A stretch of 64,000 nucleotides of DNA from the NCBI GenBank assembly GCA_023265455.1, contig JAHFTQ010000004.1, positions 1 through 64,000 on the forward strand, in the 5' to 3' direction. This document shows, piece after piece, positions 43,910 through 54,000 of the stretch. The stretch's first letter is position 1, and each line of letters begins with the position of its first letter. Origin of the DNA: Parachlamydiales bacterium. Its GTDB lineage: Bacteria > Chlamydiota > Chlamydiia > Chlamydiales > Rhabdochlamydiaceae. A program made the position numbers and the translations under genes. The notes under the pieces are model-generated. The model made no database searches, was not told the origin of the DNA, and saw nothing but the letters and a program-made list of their open reading frames with translations.

Positions 43910-45057
43910 TATTAACTAATAATCCATGTGTTCGGCTAGATGCGTTAAAACGATTTCTGCGAGTTAAAAACTGGCGACTCATCCCAAGCCCCATGGAAAA
44001 TGTATTAATTTATGAAGGGCCCGTTGACGATATCAATCGTCCAGCGAAGATCGTCCTTCCTATAAACGAAACATTTGAAGATGTTCCTTCTAGGATAGCT
44101 AAAGCCTTGAAGTTGTTGTCAGCTATTGAAGATTGTACAGTTCATGATATCGAGGAAACAGTGATGAGTCTAGGGTCTGATTTTTTTCGGCAAAGGATTA
44201 TCACTTCTTCCAACATCTCGACAATTCCTCTTGCAATGGCCAATAAAGTCATTAGTACTCTCAGCGCTCTCGTATCGTATTCCGCATGTCTTGAAGAAGA
44301 GGTTCAACCTTTTTTTGCAAAAGGCAGGAGTATTGGAAAAAAAATCTTAGAAAAATGCCGATTTGGCCAAACGTTTATTGGAAGCTTTGGGTTAGCGCTT
44401 GAAATGCCTATGACACCAGCACTTTCTGAAAATTCAGCACAAATCCCTTTTGAGCGTCGGGTTATGACACGGATAGCACAGGGGATGCTGACTATTCGTC
44501 AGGCAGTTCAAGAGGCTGATGTTGAAATTTTAGTAAAAGATTATAAATTAGGGTTCAATGCTAATTTATATGAAACAATGATGGATTTGGTGAGTTCTAT
44601 TCAAGACCATCAGATGGAGTTTTCTTTTGCCTGGTCTCCAGAATACGATGTGCCAGAAAAATTAAAAACTACAAGGAATATTCGTTTCAGTTCCGAGTCG
44701 GCCCTTCCTTTTCTTGAAAGTGCTGCCAAAACTCTACGCAGAAGTTCTGAATCTCAAGATACGACGATAGTTGGTAGAATTGTTCAGCTTCGAGATGATA
44801 ATAAAATCAGCGGAGAAGATCTCGATGATCCGGGAGCTTCTGATAACGGTTATCGAATGATTGTGATTGAATGGGAAACCGAAAAAGGCAAACCAGCTCT
44901 CATCCGTGCTTCATTATCATCTGAAGAGTATAAAGTGGCATGCGATGCTCATAGAGATGGAAAATTTATCTCTTTGCGAGGCAAACCGGAAAAATCAGGT
45001 AAATACTTTATTCTCACCCAACCTACTGATTTTAAAGTGTCAGTAAACATCCGCTAG
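43906..45057 (+). CDS. Partner protein of DUF4365 gene with C-terminal OB-like domain
   Basis: A 383-residue protein coupled to the nuclease-like gene by ATGA. The N-terminal 85 residues look like a small alpha/beta domain (RFLRVKNWRLIPSPMENVLI, KIVLPINETFEDVPSRI). A helical middle follows. The C-terminal 90 residues, TTIVGRIVQLRDDNKIS through ALIRASLSSEEYKVACDAH and RGKPEKSGKYFIL, resemble an OB fold. I do not recognise the whole protein. Coupling to a nuclease suggests a sensor or DNA-binding subunit. An earlier reading to 43771 lies inside the first gene and is rejected. The 3' end overlaps the reductase gene by 18 bases. Confidence 0.75.
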   Translation: MILTNNPCVRLDALKRFLRVKNWRLIPSPMENVLIYEGPVDDINRPAKIVLPINETFEDVPSRIAKALKLLSAIEDCTVHDIEETVMSLGSDFFRQRIITSSNISTIPLAMANKVISTLSALVSYSACLEEEVQPFFAKGRSIGKKILEKCRFGQTFIGSFGLALEMPMTPALSENSAQIPFERRVMTRIAQGMLTIRQAVQEADVEILVKDYKLGFNANLYETMMDLVSSIQDHQMEFSFAWSPEYDVPEKLKTTRNIRFSSESALPFLESAAKTLRRSSESQDTTIVGRIVQLRDDNKISGEDLDDPGASDNGYRMIVIEWETEKGKPALIRASLSSEEYKVACDAHRDGKFISLRGKPEKSGKYFILTQPTDFKVSVNIR

Positions 45058-46122
45058 GTACCGCTTTTGACGGCGGAGCTCTTTTAAGAAAGGGCGAGCT
45101 TTGTCTTCAGCAAGACCGCCAAACTCTTGACTAATCCGCAGCAAAGTTGCCTCGACATCTTTCCCCATCGGATCGGCCTCTCCGCAGACATAAAAATGAG
45201 CCCCTTGCTCTAACCACTCCCAGATCTCAGCTCCTTTTTCATAGAGCCGATGTTGGACATAGACCTTACTCTCTTGGTCCCTAGAAAATGCAAGATCGAG
45301 CACCAGCTTCTCTTCTTGGATAAGCCCATTCCAGTATTCTTCATAAAAGAAATCATGCAACCGGTGCCGCTCTCCAAAAAAGAGCCAATGTTTTCCAGAA
45401 GAGCCGCGGATGGTTCTCTCTTGCAAGAACCCCCGAAAAGGAGCAATCCCCGTTCCTGGACCCACCATGATGAGAGGCACCTTGTCATCTTCAGGAATCG
45501 TAAAATGAGCCGCTGGCTGAACATAACACGGAATAGAAGTCTTCCCCACCTCTGCTAGATGGCATAGAAAATGGCTTGCCACACCATACCGGAGCTCACC
45601 TCGGTGTTCATAAGAAGAGACCGCAACAGTCAAATGCGCCTCATTCGGATGCATCAGCGGAGAAGAGGCGATGGAATACATACGAGGTAAGAGTGGAGAA
45701 AATGCCGCAACTAACTCTTGAAGGTTGAAGCCAGAAAACTCTAATAGAAAATCAAGAACATCATGCGTGGCTAAGTAAACCTCAGCGTTCTCAATCGGGG
45801 GCACCATGTTTAAGAACGCTGCTGTCAAACGAGAGATATGAGCTTTTTTCAAAAGAAAAGACCATAACGTCATCCTTTCCCCTGAGCGAGGATGCAGGAT
45901 GAGGGTATCTGGCGCTACTTTCAGAGCGGCAATCAGCCGCTGGACCAAGATGGGATCGTTATCGCCATAGATTCCCAGCGAATCGCCCACTTTAAACTTA
46001 AGACCTGAGTGTGACAGATCCAGCACAACATGGTACGTCTCTTTCGTAGATCCTGGTTTTGTCAGGAGATACCGTTTTTTGATGACAGCAGAAAATGGAT
46101 TGAGCCGATTAGGACTAGACAT
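45040..46122 (-). CDS. CysJ-like flavoreductase (FAD/NADPH part only)
   Basis: A 360-residue protein matching the FAD- and NADPH-binding half of sulfite reductase alpha subunit/cytochrome P450 reductase. It has the FAD motif LLPRMYSIASSP, the connecting helical domain (FLLKKAHISRLTAAFLN), the pyrophosphate loop VGPGTGIAPFRGFLQER, and ends with an aromatic (LADVY) that stacks on FAD. The N-terminal flavodoxin (FMN) domain of full CysJ is absent, as I recall for the chlamydial version. No cysI is near, so sulfite reduction is not implied. The electron acceptor is unknown. Confidence 0.88.
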   Translation of the reverse strand: MSSPNRLNPFSAVIKKRYLLTKPGSTKETYHVVLDLSHSGLKFKVGDSLGIYGDNDPILVQRLIAALKVAPDTLILHPRSGERMTLWSFLLKKAHISRLTAAFLNMVPPIENAEVYLATHDVLDFLLEFSGFNLQELVAAFSPLLPRMYSIASSPLMHPNEAHLTVAVSSYEHRGELRYGVASHFLCHLAEVGKTSIPCYVQPAAHFTIPEDDKVPLIMVGPGTGIAPFRGFLQERTIRGSSGKHWLFFGERHRLHDFFYEEYWNGLIQEEKLVLDLAFSRDQESKVYVQHRLYEKGAEIWEWLEQGAHFYVCGEADPMGKDVEATLLRISQEFGGLAEDKARPFLKELRRQKRYLADVY

Positions 46123-46150
46123 TTCAGCTTAAACCCTATATTTAAAAAAC

Positions 46151-46264
46151 ATGCGTTTATATCTCACCATTATCCTACTACTGGCTTTTGCAAGTTGTGC
46201 AGAAACGGGCTCTCGTCGCTCTTATATTACTCATACAGAAGAGATTCAAGAGGTTAGCCCATAA
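46151..46264 (+). CDS. 37-residue lipoprotein
   Basis: A small frame in the gap between the reductase gene and gltX, reading [16 protein letters not shown], then [21 protein letters not shown]. The lipobox AFASC follows a clean hydrophobic stretch, so the mature peptide would be 22 residues anchored by lipid. Its last 11 bases overlap the gltX stop on the other strand. In C. trachomatis I recall the small cysteine-rich lipoprotein OmcA next to gltX; this peptide has only the lipobox Cys, so it is not an obvious OmcA. Confidence 0.65.
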   Translation: MRLYLTIILLLAFASCAETGSRRSYITHTEEIQEVSP

Positions 46265-47756
46265 GCTCTTTGCAATTACGCTGGGTCCATCCCTTCGTAA
46301 GGAGATCCAATTTTTTATTGGAAATCCCTCCTAAGAACTCAATGGAGCCCAATAAACGAGCCCGGCACCGATCTTTGCCTAATAGCTCAAACGAGTCGTA
46401 CAGCGGAGGTCCTTGGTGCTTGCCTGTGATCGCTCCATATAACAGAGGAATCAGCACTTTTTTATGATGAGCACCAAACGCTTCAGCGACGTCTTTTGAA
46501 GCCGTTTCAATCCCTGATCGACCCCAGTTTTCTTGTTCATCCAGACTCCATAGAATCGCTTGAAGCAAGAACGCAGCTTTTTCAGGAGGAGTGTTACTCG
46601 GTGTAAACAGCTCTTGCGTATAAGGAAGATGATTCACGAAGAAGAAATACGACAGCTCCATGAACTCTGCAAACGTTTTGATCCGCGTATGACAAAGCGG
46701 CATGAGCTTTGACATAAACGCCTCATTAAATCCCCACGCATGGATTTTATCCCACAGCTGCGTATCTGGAATCGTCTTGATCAGATACTGCTGGTTGAGC
46801 CAGTCGAGCTTATGAATATCGAAGAAAGCTCCTGAGACACCGATCCGTTTTGGATCGAACTCTTTAATAATTTCCTCAAGAGGATACATCTCTTTATCCC
46901 CCGGCATACTATAGCCCATCAGCGTCATAAAATTTAAGAACGCCTCGGGTAAATAGCCACTATCGCGGTAATAAAAAATCGATGTTGGATTCCTTCGCTT
47001 AGAAAGCTTTTTTCCATCTTTGCCCAGCAAAAGCGGCATATGCATGTAGATCGGAGGCGTCCACCCAAAACTCTCATACAAAAGAATGTGCTTTGGAGTC
47101 GAGCTGATCCATTCATCCCCCCGAATCACATGGCTAATTTCCATCAAATGGTCATCTACCACATTCGCTAAATGATACGTCGGAAATCCATCCGATTTCA
47201 GCAGCACCTGGTCATCGATATCTGCCCAAGGACAAGAAATCCGTCCCTTAATCCCATCTTCAAAAACACAATCCCCTGTCAGCGGCACCTTCAACCTGAT
47301 CACGAAAGGCTGTCCTGCCTTTTCTCTCTCTACCACTTCAGCAGCGCTCAAATTGCGATACCTTCGATCGTATCCTACCCGTTTGCCCATCTTCACGCTC
47401 ATCTCTCGCATCTCTGCAAGCTCTTCTGGCGTCGCAAAACACTTATAAGCCTTCCCCGCGTCCAATAACTCTTGACAGTACTTTTGATAAATCTCCGTCC
47501 TCTCCGACTGCCTGTAAGGCCCAAAAGGCCCTCCCACATCGGGTCCCTCATCCCACTGAATCCCCGCCCAATGCAGCGCATCAAAAATACTCTTTTCATA
47601 CTCAGGACGAGACCTCGTCCGATCCGTATCTTCAATCCTCAGAATGAACTTTCCCCCAAAATGCTTGGCGAAAATCACATTAAAAATAGCCATATAAGCG
47701 GTCCCCACATGAGGATCGCCCGTCGGTGATGGAGCAATGCGAACACGTACTGTCAT
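46254..47756 (-). CDS. gltX: Glutamyl-tRNA synthetase
   Basis: A 500-residue class I synthetase charging tRNA with glutamate; in Chlamydia a single GltX also misacylates tRNA-Gln for the GatCAB route. The HIGH motif is [20 protein letters not shown], then [35 protein letters not shown] and the KMSKS motif [13 protein letters not shown] are present. The anticodon-binding C-terminal half is helical with [22 protein letters not shown]. No extra domain is seen. It stands alone on its strand, followed by the small lipoprotein gene on the other strand. Confidence 0.97.
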   Translation of the reverse strand: MTVRVRIAPSPTGDPHVGTAYMAIFNVIFAKHFGGKFILRIEDTDRTRSRPEYEKSIFDALHWAGIQWDEGPDVGGPFGPYRQSERTEIYQKYCQELLDAGKAYKCFATPEELAEMREMSVKMGKRVGYDRRYRNLSAAEVVEREKAGQPFVIRLKVPLTGDCVFEDGIKGRISCPWADIDDQVLLKSDGFPTYHLANVVDDHLMEISHVIRGDEWISSTPKHILLYESFGWTPPIYMHMPLLLGKDGKKLSKRRNPTSIFYYRDSGYLPEAFLNFMTLMGYSMPGDKEMYPLEEIIKEFDPKRIGVSGAFFDIHKLDWLNQQYLIKTIPDTQLWDKIHAWGFNEAFMSKLMPLCHTRIKTFAEFMELSYFFFVNHLPYTQELFTPSNTPPEKAAFLLQAILWSLDEQENWGRSGIETASKDVAEAFGAHHKKVLIPLLYGAITGKHQGPPLYDSFELLGKDRCRARLLGSIEFLGGISNKKLDLLTKGWTQRNCKELMG

Positions 47757-47764
47757 AATAATTT

Positions 47765-47837
47765 TTTACTGGTAAAAGGTTCCCATCCATTTTCCTCAAT
47801 CAGCAGATAGAATTCAACGGGATCTTTTACCAGTAAA
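47765..47837. repeat. 14-bp inverted repeat around a 45-base spacer
   Basis: TTTACTGGTAAAAG (47765-47778) and CTTTTACCAGTAAA (47824-47837) are perfect inverse copies in the region just upstream of gltX. They could be an operator pair, ends of a small element, or arms of a leader RNA stem controlling gltX. Confidence 0.55.
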
Positions 47838-47863
47838 TATAGAAAAAACTATACAGGAGGTTT

Positions 47864-47884
47864 AAGCACTCGAATCGAGTGCTT
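47864..47884 (-). terminator. Short hairpin, likely terminator of the 47898-48242 gene
   Basis: AAGCACTCGA and TCGAGTGCTT are perfect arms around a single A. The hairpin lies 14 bases beyond the stop of the upstream minus-strand gene. The minus-strand continuation is TAAACC, so the T run is weak. Confidence 0.5.
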
Positions 47885-47897
47885 TATCCGTTCGAAC

Positions 47898-48242
47898 TTA
47901 ACGACTAGAAGATTTTCTCTTTCCACCTAGCAGGATCAGCAACACTCCCAGAGCAGATGCAACAATGCCCCCGATCTTGAGCTTCTCCGCCATAGCCTCA
48001 TATCTCATGATTTCTTCTTTACCCGCTGCGATCTTCTTTTTGGCTGAGCCCGTCAGGCCCTTTCCAACTTCTTCAGCAACAGGGCTCATGGAAAAAAGAG
48101 ACTCACTTTGCTTAACCTTCTTTTCTCCGCTAGCTATCTGTTCTTTCCCTCCTTCCACCTGGTTAGTAATGTAGTTAGAAACTAACAGCATAGCGACACC
48201 TGCGATCAAGACCACCAATCCTAAAATTCTTTTTAAAGTCAT
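47898..48242 (-). CDS. Small membrane protein with two TM segments, unknown
   Basis: A 114-residue protein. Membrane segments at 5-22 (RILGLVVLIAGVAMLLVS) and 90-106 (GGIVASALGVLLILLGG) flank a Lys/Glu-rich helical region (GKEQIASGEKKVKQSESLF, KKKIAAGKEEIMRYEAM). It ends KRKSSSR. This hairpin-in-membrane layout with a charged middle loop occurs in small envelope stress proteins, but I cannot name the family. It is followed by a terminator-like hairpin and diverges from the next gene. Confidence 0.7.
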   Translation of the reverse strand: MTLKRILGLVVLIAGVAMLLVSNYITNQVEGGKEQIASGEKKVKQSESLFSMSPVAEEVGKGLTGSAKKKIAAGKEEIMRYEAMAEKLKIGGIVASALGVLLILLGGKRKSSSR

Positions 48243-48375
48243 ATTCCACCCCTTACTCCCTATAAACCATAGACGGCATTTTTCTTGCCATCAATTTGTT
48301 CTAGGCCTACACTTGCTCATATTTTTGTCATTTATTGACAAAAAATTAACTAAAAATTTACTACAATAGGTTCCT

Positions 48376-48732
48376 ATGGCGATCACTCCCTACCAGCGCA
48401 TTCTTCAGCAAGTCAACCAAATCTTAATCGACAGTTGTACTCGGGATCATATAGAGTTGATCATTGAGCAAAGCGAGACTAAAGAACAAACGATCGAGAT
48501 CCTTACCAGTGAGGTATGGGAAAAAGTACAACCCCTCCTCACCTCAAAAGAATTTAAAAAGCTTGCTGACAAATCAACCGCTATAGATAAAGTGAATATC
48601 GAAATTGATATTCAAGAGCAAGTAGAAGCAAAGGTGGCTTCAGTGTGGGATGATATGTTAGAGCAAAGAAAGCTCGATGAAGCCAGAGAAACGGCCCATT
48701 GCCTTTCCGACTCCAAATGTATCACTCAATAG
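48376..48732 (+). CDS. Small soluble protein, unknown
   Basis: A 118-residue, mostly helical acidic protein. Segments are YQRILQQVNQILIDSCTRDH, ILTSEVWEKVQPLLTSKEF and KVNIEIDIQEQVEAKVASVW. No signal peptide or membrane segment is seen. AGGTTCCT just before the ATG gives a partial ribosome site. It is isolated between a divergent membrane-protein gene and the PARG fusion gene. I do not recognise it. Confidence 0.6.
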   Translation: MAITPYQRILQQVNQILIDSCTRDHIELIIEQSETKEQTIEILTSEVWEKVQPLLTSKEFKKLADKSTAIDKVNIEIDIQEQVEAKVASVWDDMLEQRKLDEARETAHCLSDSKCITQ

Positions 48733-48901
48733 ATTTGCTCTGGTTTCCCAATCAGCAAAATCCAATGGATTTATTGACTTGGGTTCTGTATAGTAATTTC
48801 CACAAAGGCTGAATAGTACCGGTTAATGGGAAAAGCTCTCTCTTCTACTGTCAAACGAGAAGCAACCTATCACAGCCAAATTTTTCCATTCGTGAGGTAA
48901 T

Positions 48902-50986
48902 ATGAATTCTTTTAGGGCAGGGGTAGTTGCAGGAATGACTGCTGGGGGCACATTAGTTTGTGCATGTCTATGGAATAGGCCATATTATGGCCTGGTTTCT
49001 GGTATGATACATAGCGCCGTCACCATAGGAATACGAGAATTATTTGGAAAGAAAGCAAGCGCGGTCTACATCGCTGGTATTGTTATTTATTCCGTAGGAG
49101 TGATTAGAAGAGAAGTTTTAAAATCCAAAAATAAAAACACCCCAGAAACGCCTCAAATCAAGACCCAGTCGGGTACAAATGACGTAGAGAAAATAGCTGA
49201 TGTTTATGTTTCCATGGCTGGAAATCCTGCTCATATGGGGCATATGCATATGATTGCTCTGGCTGTGAATCGACTTGTGGAAAAAGGATATCAGATCAAT
49301 CAAGTAAAAGTTGTCTTATCGGAAGAACAGTACCTAAAAGACAAGGTCCAGTGGTCTAATAAATCAATTGAAAAACACAATGAAAATCCTGCAGAACAAA
49401 CCGAAATGTTCAGAGTTCTTATCCCAAGGATAAAACGAATTGAGTTCCTAAGGGCAGCGATTAAGCAAGCTAAGGATGATGAGGTATTTGATAAAAGCCT
49501 TGATATTGATTATGTTGATGATTCGAATGGTCTTGAGTGGATTCATGTGGTAACTCCTAACAGTCCTGAGCAGAACAGTAGAAAAACCTTCTACGTGTGC
49601 GGCGCCGATTTCGCTAGTGATAAGCCTGGGTTTGTTGGGATGCAGGGAATGATTAAACATGTAGTGATTGTGACTCGAGATGGGAATCTGCCCAACGGGA
49701 TCTCTGAAACTGATGAAAATGACTTCAGTAGATTGATCGTCAGCAATAATGACAAAAACACCAGCATATACTCTTCCTCAAAGATTCAAAATGGGGCATA
49801 CGACCAGTTGCCACCGTCTGTTCGAGAAGAATTTAAGAAGTTACTCGAAGAGGCTCAACCAATAGTATTTGCTTCTGCTTCACAAGCCACTCTCTTCGAA
49901 GAGGTTAAAAAATTTTCTTGCCCAATTGCACGAGTGACAGGAATAGCCATAGCTAAGGGGTTTTATATAACCTCATCCGGGAAAAAAATCTTCCTCCGCT
50001 CAGGAGTACAGTTGCTTGAAGGAAGTCGGGTTGTTGCAAACGCGGTTTTGAATTTTCCTACGAACCCCAACCTGTTTCTTGCTTCCACGATCACGACTGC
50101 AGCATCGGTGACGACAACCACAACGACAACTACTATGACCACAGCCACTCAGGCACCACCAGCTAATAATCAATTTCAAAGATATGAAAAATCTGAAATT
50201 GTGGTTATCGAACAAGATTGTTTGTACTCAGCGGAAATGGAACTAAAAAATGGAGCTAAAAAAGTTGCTGTTTTGATGCTCGCAAGCCCCCTTGAACCCG
50301 GGGGAGCCATGGAAGAGGGTAATAATGGCCAAGAAGAAGAGCTATGTCGGCGAGCAGACGTATTCGGGTTTATGTGGGATCAAGCTCGTGGCTTTGCAAA
50401 AAGTTCCATGTATAACTTAGTGGATTTAAAAGAAGCACATGAAAAAAATCCTCAGTACTCTTCGATGACAAACAATAGAATGATTCACGTTCCTCAAGTG
50501 ACCGTCTTTCGATCTGGAAAAGATGATAATTATAAAATGCTGGAAGCGCCCTTTGAAGTTGGGATGTTAGTATCCCCAGGACTAAATCGTCCGGGGTATG
50601 AAAAAATAAATGGGAAAACGCGTTATTTGAGAGCTGAAGATGAAGAACAGCTTCTTAAAGTATTATCAACGCAATTGAAAGTCGCTTACGAGGAAGGTTA
50701 TGACACTGTCATTTTAGGAGCTTTTGGGTGCGGTGCTTTTTCCAATCCCCCTGAATTAATAGCTGAGTATTATAAAAAAATCATTGACACGCACTTTAAA
50801 GGAGCCTTCAAGAAGATTATATTTGCTATTTTGGATAACGGTGTTCCAGGTAAACACAATCCTGAAGGCAATTTGAAGCCCTTTCAACAATGCTTTGAGT
50901 TCAATCAAAAGGGCCGTATTGGACATCCTTGGCAATTTATCAGAGCTTGTTCTGAATGGTTTTTCAAATTATTAAGGCGAGAATAA
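48902..50986 (+). CDS. Membrane-anchored fusion: nucleotidylyltransferase-like domain plus microbial PARG macrodomain
   Basis: A 694-residue protein. Residues 1-70 hold two or three hydrophobic segments. Residues 100-300 look like a nicotinamide-mononucleotide adenylyltransferase (NMNAT)-type domain: SMAGNPAHMGHMHMI with HxGH at 111-114, YVCGADFASD near 231, and IYSSSKIQ (289-296) in place of the ISSTxxR motif (Arg replaced by Gln). Residues about 320-690 match microbial poly(ADP-ribose) glycohydrolase: PGGAMEEGNNGQEEELCRR (466-484; the usual third Gly is Ala, QEE kept) and GAFGCGAFSNPPELIAEYY near 643. A Thr-rich tract (404-412) forms an insert. It may act on NAD or ADP-ribose; activity and host targeting are inference. 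Confidence 0.8.
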   Translation: MNSFRAGVVAGMTAGGTLVCACLWNRPYYGLVSGMIHSAVTIGIRELFGKKASAVYIAGIVIYSVGVIRREVLKSKNKNTPETPQIKTQSGTNDVEKIADVYVSMAGNPAHMGHMHMIALAVNRLVEKGYQINQVKVVLSEEQYLKDKVQWSNKSIEKHNENPAEQTEMFRVLIPRIKRIEFLRAAIKQAKDDEVFDKSLDIDYVDDSNGLEWIHVVTPNSPEQNSRKTFYVCGADFASDKPGFVGMQGMIKHVVIVTRDGNLPNGISETDENDFSRLIVSNNDKNTSIYSSSKIQNGAYDQLPPSVREEFKKLLEEAQPIVFASASQATLFEEVKKFSCPIARVTGIAIAKGFYITSSGKKIFLRSGVQLLEGSRVVANAVLNFPTNPNLFLASTITTAASVTTTTTTTTMTTATQAPPANNQFQRYEKSEIVVIEQDCLYSAEMELKNGAKKVAVLMLASPLEPGGAMEEGNNGQEEELCRRADVFGFMWDQARGFAKSSMYNLVDLKEAHEKNPQYSSMTNNRMIHVPQVTVFRSGKDDNYKMLEAPFEVGMLVSPGLNRPGYEKINGKTRYLRAEDEEQLLKVLSTQLKVAYEEGYDTVILGAFGCGAFSNPPELIAEYYKKIIDTHFKGAFKKIIFAILDNGVPGKHNPEGNLKPFQQCFEFNQKGRIGHPWQFIRACSEWFFKLLRRE

Positions 50987-51099
50987 ACAACGGTACAAAG
51001 AGCCTGAGATGCAAAATCTTTCGAGCGTATGGTCATACTTCATCCCCTACAGTCTATCAGCCTTAGCTGGCTTTTTCTTGCTATGAATTTATTCTGAGC

Positions 51100-54000
51100 T
51101 TATATATTTTTGAGTTTAAGGGCTGTAATATCGCGAATGTATTCAATAATTCCATTTCCAGAAGGATTGATATATCTTTGCCATGTTTCATGATATACTT
51201 TATAAGCGTTTTCTAGCAGAACTTCAATGTCGTTTTGTGCAAAATTAGATCGAGTAATTATCTCTTCTGCAATCTTGTAGAATTGTAATGACCAGTTTAC
51301 AATAACTTTATTTTTAACTCTGTCGAACATCAAAACCAATAAATTTTTCCATGGAGTAGCAGTTGGCAATTTGTTCATCATCAATTTAATAACTTCACTG
51401 GCAATATAATCATCGCCAGGGGCTAAGATTTCATTAAGTGTAGGTGGGGCTTGGGTTAGTTTTCTATTTCCTAACGAAACGGATTTTTCATGCAAAAATT
51501 TCTCATTTTTAATCAACTGCATAAATTTTTCTAGGCTCTCATAGAACTTTAGAGTCAATGAAAAAAGGTGGCGCTCCAGCCCCGTTCGACAAATATGGGT
51601 ATGGCGTCTCGCTTTAGCAGAAAATTCTCTTTGATCTTGAATACGCTCAACGTATTTCTGAATATTTTCATCATTGACTTCGGATAATCCCAATCTAGCA
51701 GCAGAGAGGATGATTTCTGAAGAGCCTAGCTGTCCTTGTCGGCCGGCTCTCCCTCTTGCCTGATCTTCTACCCGTTGAGACTCAGGGTCAAATGTCAAAA
51801 GAACATGTAATCCACCGTTTTTTTCACTGAGAGAGGATAGTTTAATATCTGTTCCTCTACCTGCGGTATTAGTGGCAACGGTAACAGATATAGGCATACC
51901 TGCATGCTCGATGATCTTCTCTTCGCTTTTTTTCTGTTTCTCGTTCAGCATTTCGTGTGGAATAGATTGCTTTTGTAGGGCTTTTGAAAAAAACTCTGAA
52001 TCTTCTATTGTTTTACAGAGAACTAATGTAGGTCGTCCCTTTTTTTGCAATCCCTGGATTTTGTCTATGATGGTAGATAAATATTCTTCATCTGATTTTA
52101 AAATAAGAGGTTGTCTACTATCTTGTCGTTGGGGAATCCGATAAGTCGGAACATCAAACCCCTCAATTCCATAAATGTCTTTTAATTCTTGTCTGTCAAT
52201 GACTGAACCTAGGGTGCCTGTAAGACCATAAAGTTTCTCGTACATAGGATAAAAAACTGCATGGGATAAAGAGAGAGGAGTCAGACTCTCTTGTTCGACC
52301 TCAATATCATGTTTAACTTCTAGAAATTCATGTAGACCATACGACCAACGGCTTGCCTGTATAAGTCTACCTGTGTTAGCAGCGTCAACAATGACAATTT
52401 TTTTGACAAGTTCGCTTTTGTTCTCAACGATATAATCCTGATCTTCTTGGAACTCATACAAGGCCTGAAAAGCAGAACTCAACCATGAATTTAATTGCTT
52501 ATCAGTCAATTTTTCAGCATGCGCATGAAATGCGCCATTTTTATATTGTTGCAAATGCTGTCGCAGCTTTTCAATTGTAGATTTTGAATTAAGAATTTCT
52601 TTCTGTGAAGCGGTAAAATTTTGTTGAACAAAATGAAATAGAGGGGAGTAGATCCAATCAAAAGTTAATTCAGCTGGGTATCCCAATCGAGCTTTATTTA
52701 ATGCTGTATCGATCGTCAAATTATCGACTTCATCGACAATGATACAATCAAAACGCTGAGACCTTTCGACAGGCAAAGATTGCTTAGGGAATAGAGGGGT
52801 AAAGTCGATCATTTCACGCATGATGGCAAATTCAAAATCTGTGGCGGTGCCATAGAGAATTTGTCCTAGAAAATGGCAGGGCTGTTGATTATCTAAACAA
52901 ATATGCGATGTGCGAATCCCAAAAATGGAGAAGAACTTCTCATATTTTTCATGGTCCCGAATAGCCAAAGATCGGGCTGAAGAAATGATGTGAATAGTCT
53001 TGCCTTGCTTTGCCATAATGAAGGCCATTAGGGCAATAATCATGGATTTCCCTTCTCCTGTTTTCACCTGAGCAATGCAGCCTTTTTCATAAGTTAATAG
53101 TCCCAATATTGTGAGGATTTGAGTGTTATGTAAATTTATTTGAAAATGAAGGCGGATTGCTAGCACTCCAATACTTATCAATTGAAGGATATTATCTTCG
53201 GTTATCGTATTAATAAGGCTGATTAATTCTCCAGAAGAAAATGCCTGCCATTTTTTGCAATATTCTTGAATAGTTCTATATTGTTTTTCAATCTGATTCA
53301 GAGAATGCTCTGGAAGAGGAACAGAAACACTAGGATCTTGTTTAAATCGGGAAATGATGTTGCAAACTTCATCCTGAGCAACTTTCTGCTCCAAATGGGC
53401 GCTGGAGGGTATAGCAGCTAATTGTGTCAAAAGTTGTGAAAAGGAAAATTCACGGGCAATAAAGCCCTTTATCAGATTGTGCAAACCCTCATTGTCGTTT
53501 TCATGAGAGTTGCGATTTATTAACCATAAAGTTCGTTGGAGATTTTCCAAACTGGGTTGCTCATTTTTGTAAATTGCTGAGCAAAAAGATAGTAATAAAT
53601 CTTCTCCCCATTCCTCATAAAACAGTAGCGCCTCCTTAAGAATTCCCTGAAAGTGCTCTAAGGCATAATGCTGAGAAATGGGTTCACTTTCCCGAGTAGA
53701 AGCTACTATCAACAATTTCACTAGTTCGATTTTCTCTTGTGCATTGAATTTATAAAGGGATGGATCGCTGTCTAAATAATGGAACAACTTAATGTAAAGG
53801 TTCAACTTGAGGCGATTTTTTTCGGGAAGCGATGTCAGGTAGCATATGATTTTAGATTTGAATTCGATTAAGCTAAATTTAGACCTTAAAAGTTCGCTAC
53901 GTAGAGGTACTGGCAGAACGGATAACTGTTGCTCTTGAAGAGTGTGATAGATAGATCCTCTGGCGAGCTGTTCTAGAAATTCTTCACCTCCTTCATCAAA

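Noticed and set aside
45040..46122. Complete sulfite reductase
   Set aside because: The FMN domain and a cysI partner are missing, so only a flavoreductase module is claimed.
50090..50160. Short repeated ACN units as CRISPR or tandem-repeat array
   Set aside because: The units are only 3 bases, in frame and code for Thr within a gene; there are no spacers.
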